Translations under genes and position numbers: made by a program
Assembly: GCA_035648415.1 (NCBI GenBank)
Contig: DASRLO010000071.1
Span: 14,269-78,268, forward strand
Source: DATARH01 sp035648415
GTDB lineage: Bacteria > Pseudomonadota > Alphaproteobacteria > ATCC43930 > CGMCC-115725
DNA length: 64,000 nucleotides
Direction of reading: 5' to 3'
Part shown: positions 60,948-64,000 of the stretch, in pieces
Layout of the letters: every line of letters begins with the position of its first letter
Position numbering within the stretch: the first letter of the stretch is position 1
The notes under the pieces: model-generated
Told to the model about the DNA's origin: nothing
Database searches by the model: none
Seen by the model: only the letters and a program-made list of their open reading frames with translations

Positions 60948-61042
60948 GGAAGAGTACCGCTCCCGGTGGGGCGCGCGGGCTTCAAACCCGTTGGAGGGCG
61001 CGTTGGCGTCCTCGGTAGGTTCGACTCCTGCCTCTTCCGCCA
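60948..61042 (+). tRNA. selC: tRNA-Sec (anticodon TCA), CCA encoded
   Basis: 95 nt including the 3' CCA. Acceptor stem GGAAGAG/CTCTTCC, long D-stem, anticodon stem CGGGC/GCCCG-like with loop CTTCAAA (anticodon TCA, reads UGA), a long variable arm and the T-arm GTAGGTTCGACTCCTGC. These match selenocysteine tRNA rather than a suppressor or tRNA-Ser. Its presence implies SelA, SelB, SelD and at least one selenoprotein elsewhere in the genome. Confidence 0.95.
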
Positions 61043-61132
61043 GTTTACAGCCCTCATCCCTTCCCGTTGCTTGCCGCGGGCGCCCGTCGCTTGTTGTGGA
61101 CTTGCGGCGATGTTCCCTGCCATCGTCTCGGC

Positions 61133-61579
61133 ATGAGCGATAGCGATCTGCGCCCGGGTGAAATGGCGGTCGAGTTGCCGCCGCAAACCGATGCCGGCAT
61201 TTATTTTATCGGCACGATCCGCACGCCGTGGAAAACGCGTCGGGAATGCCCGAAGCGCGGCAGCCTGGACGGGCCGATTTGCACGATCGTCATCGATGAG
61301 CGCTGGCGGCAGGGGCTGACCGGGCTCGGGGGCCAGGGCCGCATCCAGGTGCTCTATTGGATGCACCGCGCCCGGCGCGACCTTGTGTTGCAGACACCGT
61401 TCCAACAGGAAACCCGCGGCACGTTCGCGCTGCGCTCACCGGTGCGGCCGAACCCCATCGCCTCGTCCACCGTCGAGCTGGTGGCGGTTAACGGCGCGAG
61501 CCTGCAAGTGCGCGGGCTCGACTGCCTCGACGGCACGCCGCTCATCGACCTGAAGCCGGAGCACGGCGCCGCCGAATAG
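61133..61579 (+). CDS. TrmO/TsaA-like tRNA methyltransferase
   Basis: 148 residues of the YaeB/TrmO (UPF0066) beta-barrel: IYFIGTIRTPWKTRRECPKR, QVLYWMHRARR, RSPVRPNPIASSTVELVAV and LDCLDGTPLIDLKPE. Characterised members methylate N6-threonylcarbamoyladenosine 37 in tRNA with S-adenosylmethionine. It lacks the C-terminal extension of the E. coli protein. Some short relatives are of unknown role. Lies just downstream of tRNA-Sec. Confidence 0.85.
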   Translation: MSDSDLRPGEMAVELPPQTDAGIYFIGTIRTPWKTRRECPKRGSLDGPICTIVIDERWRQGLTGLGGQGRIQVLYWMHRARRDLVLQTPFQQETRGTFALRSPVRPNPIASSTVELVAVNGASLQVRGLDCLDGTPLIDLKPEHGAAE

Positions 61580-61671
61580 CGAACCCGCGAAAAGGCTGGC
61601 GACCCTCTTTGGGCGACGCCGCTCGGGGGACGCCGCTCGAGTTTGCCGGGGGGACCGGCGGTGCGGCGGGC

Positions 61672-62151
61672 TTAGGCCGCGGCCGGTTTGAAATTCAGCG
61701 CGACGCCGTTCATGCAATAGCGCAGGCCGGTCGGCGGCGGGCCATCGTTGAAGACATGGCCGAGATGGCCGCCGCACCGGCTGCAACGAATGGCTGTCCG
61801 TTCCATGCCGAGTGTCGCGTCCTTGCCCTCGTCGACGGCCCCGGCCAGCGGCGCCCAGAAGCTCGGCCAGCCGGTATGGCTGTCGTACTTCGTGGCCGAC
61901 GAGAACAGGTCGCGGGCGCAGCCGGCGCAGGCGAACACGCCGGCGCGGTGCTCGCCGAGCAGCGGGCTGCTGCCGGGAGTTTCGGTCCCGTCCTGGCGCA
62001 GCACCGCGTATTGCGCCGGCGTCAGCAGCGCGCGCCATTCCGCGTCGCTGTGAGCGACCTCGAAGGCAGGGCCCGCCGCCGCCCATCGCGGGACGAAACC
62101 GCCGAGCAGCCCGATCGCGGTTCCGGTCAACAAAAAGCGTCGTCTGGTCAT
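61672..62151 (-). CDS. msrB: Methionine-R-sulfoxide reductase MsrB with Tat signal
   Basis: 159 residues. The N-terminus MTRRRFLLTGTAIGLLGGF is a twin-arginine signal, so the enzyme acts in the periplasm. The zinc Cys pairs are CAGC (75/78) and CSRC (123/126), and the catalytic Cys is C146 in RYCMNGVALNF (more often RYCINSxxL). SHTGWPSFW and GHLGHVFNDGP bind substrate. Repairs methionine-R-sulfoxide in exported proteins; how it is recycled is unclear. Confidence 0.95.
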   Translation of the reverse strand: MTRRRFLLTGTAIGLLGGFVPRWAAAGPAFEVAHSDAEWRALLTPAQYAVLRQDGTETPGSSPLLGEHRAGVFACAGCARDLFSSATKYDSHTGWPSFWAPLAGAVDEGKDATLGMERTAIRCSRCGGHLGHVFNDGPPPTGLRYCMNGVALNFKPAAA

Positions 62152-62163
62152 GTCGCCATCCTG

Positions 62164-63429
62164 TCAGCGAATCATGTCGTCAATACGGCGCGGATCGTCA
62201 GGCGGTTGCACCACCCTATCCGCTGCCGCGCGCCGGGCGTCACGCAGTTCCGGATGGTGCTTCGCGAGCCAATGCAAATCGGTGCGTCCGGGGTTTTCCT
62301 GGTACCAGCCGCCGCGCCAGAACACGTTGCTCGCGGCGTAGAAATATTCGTCGTACATCTCGCCGACGCGCTGCATGGAGAAATTACTGGCGGCCCATTC
62401 CCGGCACGCCGCGGGATCGATGTTGCCGATGTTCTTCGCCGCCCAGACGAAGTGCTCGAAGGTGCGGCAGCGGTAGCCGGTTGTTTCGTGCAAATTGTAC
62501 TCGGCGAAAGCACCCCAATCGGTGGTGATGACCGGGGTGCCCGACAGCATCGCTTCAACCTGGACCCCGCAAAACGGCTCGACAAAGAGCGACGGCAGCA
62601 ACATCGCTTTTGCTTTCGCCAGCAATTTCCTGCGGGTCTCGACGTCGGCGACGCCGACATGCTCGACAAAGTCCGAGATCGGCCGCTGGCCGCGGGTGCC
62701 GAGACCGTCAAGGCTGCCCGGACCGGCGACGATCAGCCGGCCGCCGACCGCCTCGACCACCTGCATGGCGAGGTGCACGCCCTTGCCGGGGCCGACGCGG
62801 CCCAAGAACAGGAAGTAATTGTCCTTGTCGGCGCAGTAATCGAAATCGGCGAGGTCGAAGAAATTCGGGATGACGGCGTCGTACCACATCTCATTGTCCA
62901 TCCCCTCTACCGCCTTGAGCCCGTGATAGGCATGCAGGATTGCGTAGGATTGGAAGACCTTGAGCGGGGCAAAATGGCCGCGCGGATAGCCGATGCTCGG
63001 CTCGCAGATGATCATGTCGCGGTGCGCGTCGGCGACCGCCATATGGCCGCCGCCGAACATGCAGAGCAGAAAGTCGCCCTTCCGCTTGCGCTCGCGCAGC
63101 GCGGCGATCGCGTTGGCGGTAAAGGTGCGGTAGGCGTGGTCGCCGGCGTCGAAATTCGGGAAGCCCAGCCGGCGCCAGTCATGGTCGCCGTAGGCGGCGA
63201 TCAGATCGTCCCGCTTGACGGTGGTGACGTGTTCGTCACAGCGGACATTCGAATCCTCGTGCCCGTAATGGGTGACATGGTGGCCACGCTGCTTGAGCAG
63301 CGCACACAGCCTGACGACCTTCTGGGTGAAGGCGCAGACGTTGTATTCGGGGGTCGAAATCGTGTGGGGGATGCCGAGGATGTGGAAGCGGTAGCGCTCC
63401 GCCTTCCTGCCGTCGCGCACGCTTTCCAT
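62164..63429 (-). CDS. Glycosyltransferase family 4-like
   Basis: 421 residues, GT-B fold. The N-terminal acceptor domain has FHILGIPHTISTPEYNVCAF and VRLCALLKQRGHHVTHYGHE; the C-terminal donor domain has NYFLFLGRVGPGKGVHLAMQ, LPSLFVEPFCGVQVEAMLSG (E-x7-E motif) and TPVITTDWGAFAEY. No signal peptide. Probably acts on an envelope polysaccharide or lipid. It starts 8 bp after the end of the surface-protein gene, so they may be co-transcribed. Confidence 0.88.
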   Translation of the reverse strand: MESVRDGRKAERYRFHILGIPHTISTPEYNVCAFTQKVVRLCALLKQRGHHVTHYGHEDSNVRCDEHVTTVKRDDLIAAYGDHDWRRLGFPNFDAGDHAYRTFTANAIAALRERKRKGDFLLCMFGGGHMAVADAHRDMIICEPSIGYPRGHFAPLKVFQSYAILHAYHGLKAVEGMDNEMWYDAVIPNFFDLADFDYCADKDNYFLFLGRVGPGKGVHLAMQVVEAVGGRLIVAGPGSLDGLGTRGQRPISDFVEHVGVADVETRRKLLAKAKAMLLPSLFVEPFCGVQVEAMLSGTPVITTDWGAFAEYNLHETTGYRCRTFEHFVWAAKNIGNIDPAACREWAASNFSMQRVGEMYDEYFYAASNVFWRGGWYQENPGRTDLHWLAKHHPELRDARRAAADRVVQPPDDPRRIDDMIR

Positions 63430-63437
63430 CTGGTATA

Positions 63438-64000
63438 TCAGCGGTGCCCTTGGAAGACGCCAGCCGCTTGATAGCCGCTTTTGAAGAGCGAGAAGCTGCC
63501 GGCGGTCTCGGGGGGCAGAGGGGAATTCGGTCCGAAAAATCCGCCCGCGATCGTTGCGCTCAAACCGGGGCCGCTGGCGCCCTTAACGCCGGAATAGCCG
63601 GCCCCCACGGCGCCGACCGGCACAGTGATTGGGCTTTGACCGTCGAACGTGTTGATCCCAAACGATCCGGTGCGGGCGCCGAAATCGTAGTTCAAGTTGA
63701 AATTGCCGGTGGCAATGTATTGCAACCCTGAATTGTTGACCGAGCCGATCATTCCGCCGTTATAAAGGCCTGTGCCCATCGTCGGCAGGTTGACGGTCGG
63801 TTGCCCGGCGACCCAGAAGTTGAGATGTCCGAAATCGCTGCGCGGGCCACCGCCGCCGAAATTGGAATTCACCGCGCCGCCCCAATAGCCCCATTGGGTG
63901 TAGGCGCAGGTGCTGCACAGCGTCCCGTTGGAGAGGTTCGAGGCGTTGGACGGGTCGTTGACGAAGGAGCTGGGGAGCGGCGCCGCCGCCGAGCTGAGCA
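63438..64000 (-). CDS. C-terminus of a Gly/Asn-rich surface-type protein, 5' end outside window
   Basis: The last 187 codons; the frame is open at the window edge. The sequence is Gly/Asn/Ser-rich: LCSTCAYTQWGYWGG, FGHLNFWVAGQPTVNLPTMG, GNFNLNYDFGARTGSFGINT and the end GGFFGPNSPLPPETAGSFSL...YQAAGVFQGHR. The 'GGFFGPN..ETAGSF' ending is like the beta-barrel lobe of transferrin-binding-protein-like or FecR-associated surface proteins. Probably extracytoplasmic; full domain layout not visible. Confidence 0.7.
   Translation of the reverse strand, partial: LSSAAAPLPSSFVNDPSNASNLSNGTLCSTCAYTQWGYWGGAVNSNFGGGGPRSDFGHLNFWVAGQPTVNLPTMGTGLYNGGMIGSVNNSGLQYIATGNFNLNYDFGARTGSFGINTFDGQSPITVPVGAVGAGYSGVKGASGPGLSATIAGGFFGPNSPLPPETAGSFSLFKSGYQAAGVFQGHR

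Noticed and set aside
61672..62151. MsrB as a selenoprotein, given the nearby tRNA-Sec
   Set aside because: The catalytic position is an ordinary Cys codon in RYCMNG; no in-frame UGA.
61609..63471. A 620-codon plus-strand frame across msrB and the glycosyltransferase
   Set aside because: Shadow of two genes with clear catalytic motifs on the minus strand.

Overview
This window reads as chromosomal DNA of a motile, free-living alphaproteobacterium with high GC content. The clues are a DivK-type receiver, the CobS/CobT aerobic cobaltochelatase pair, a CIRCE-controlled groESL operon, an alphaproteobacterial J-domain gene beside cobS, dispersed GC-rich hairpin repeats, and a selenocysteine tRNA. 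I cannot assign a genus from sequence alone.

Layout. 1-6373: scattered metabolic genes (end of a molybdenum hydroxylase large subunit, an LLM flavin oxidoreductase, an amidohydrolase, a ketopantoate-reductase-like gene) and small hypotheticals. 6455-8454: a complete IS1595-type insertion sequence with 24-bp perfect terminal repeats, an 8-bp target duplication and a three-gene cargo. It splits a small membrane-protein gene that can be rebuilt exactly. 8635-21721: housekeeping and envelope genes: meaB, an Atm1-type ABC exporter, an MFS exporter, a second LLM enzyme, apaG, folE, a MetX-like acyltransferase, maiA with a CtpA-type protease, divK, mepA, and an HtrA-like protein with no catalytic triad. 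21830-29262: CIRCE-groES-groEL, a J-domain gene, cobS-cobT, recR and a 2OG-Fe(II) oxygenase; ada follows.

30770-49202 is one long co-directional flagellar cluster with many overlapping stops and starts: tPilZ-fliE-fliF-fliG-fliK-fliM-fliN-fliQ1-flhA-fliA-motA-motB-(small membrane gene)-fliH-fliI-fliJ-fliL-fliO-fliP-fliQ2-fliR-flhB. It encodes the MS-ring, switch, export gate, export ATPase complex, stator, hook-length ruler and sigma-28. Rod, hook, filament and chemotaxis genes are not in the window. Odd points are two fliQ genes, a 161-bp tandem duplication over the fliP/fliQ junction that creates a chimeric micro-ORF, a FliM without the usual CheY-binding N-terminus, an NPEH motif in FlhB, and a c-di-GMP-receptor-like gene leading the cluster.

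49289-64000: an MFS carrier, an alpha/beta hydrolase, a large unrecognised helical protein, a CysQ-like phosphatase, a VOC enzyme, a dppBCDF-type peptide ABC transporter without its binding protein, a lone half-size chromate transporter coupled to a PAS protein, tRNA-Sec, a TrmO-like methyltransferase, a Tat-exported MsrB, a glycosyltransferase, and the end of a Gly/Asn-rich surface-type protein.

The best candidate for an undescribed system is the IS1595 cargo: an AT-rich gene with a HEPN-like R-x4-H motif, flanked by two small antisense genes, inside an element whose terminal repeats each supply the -35 box of an inward promoter.
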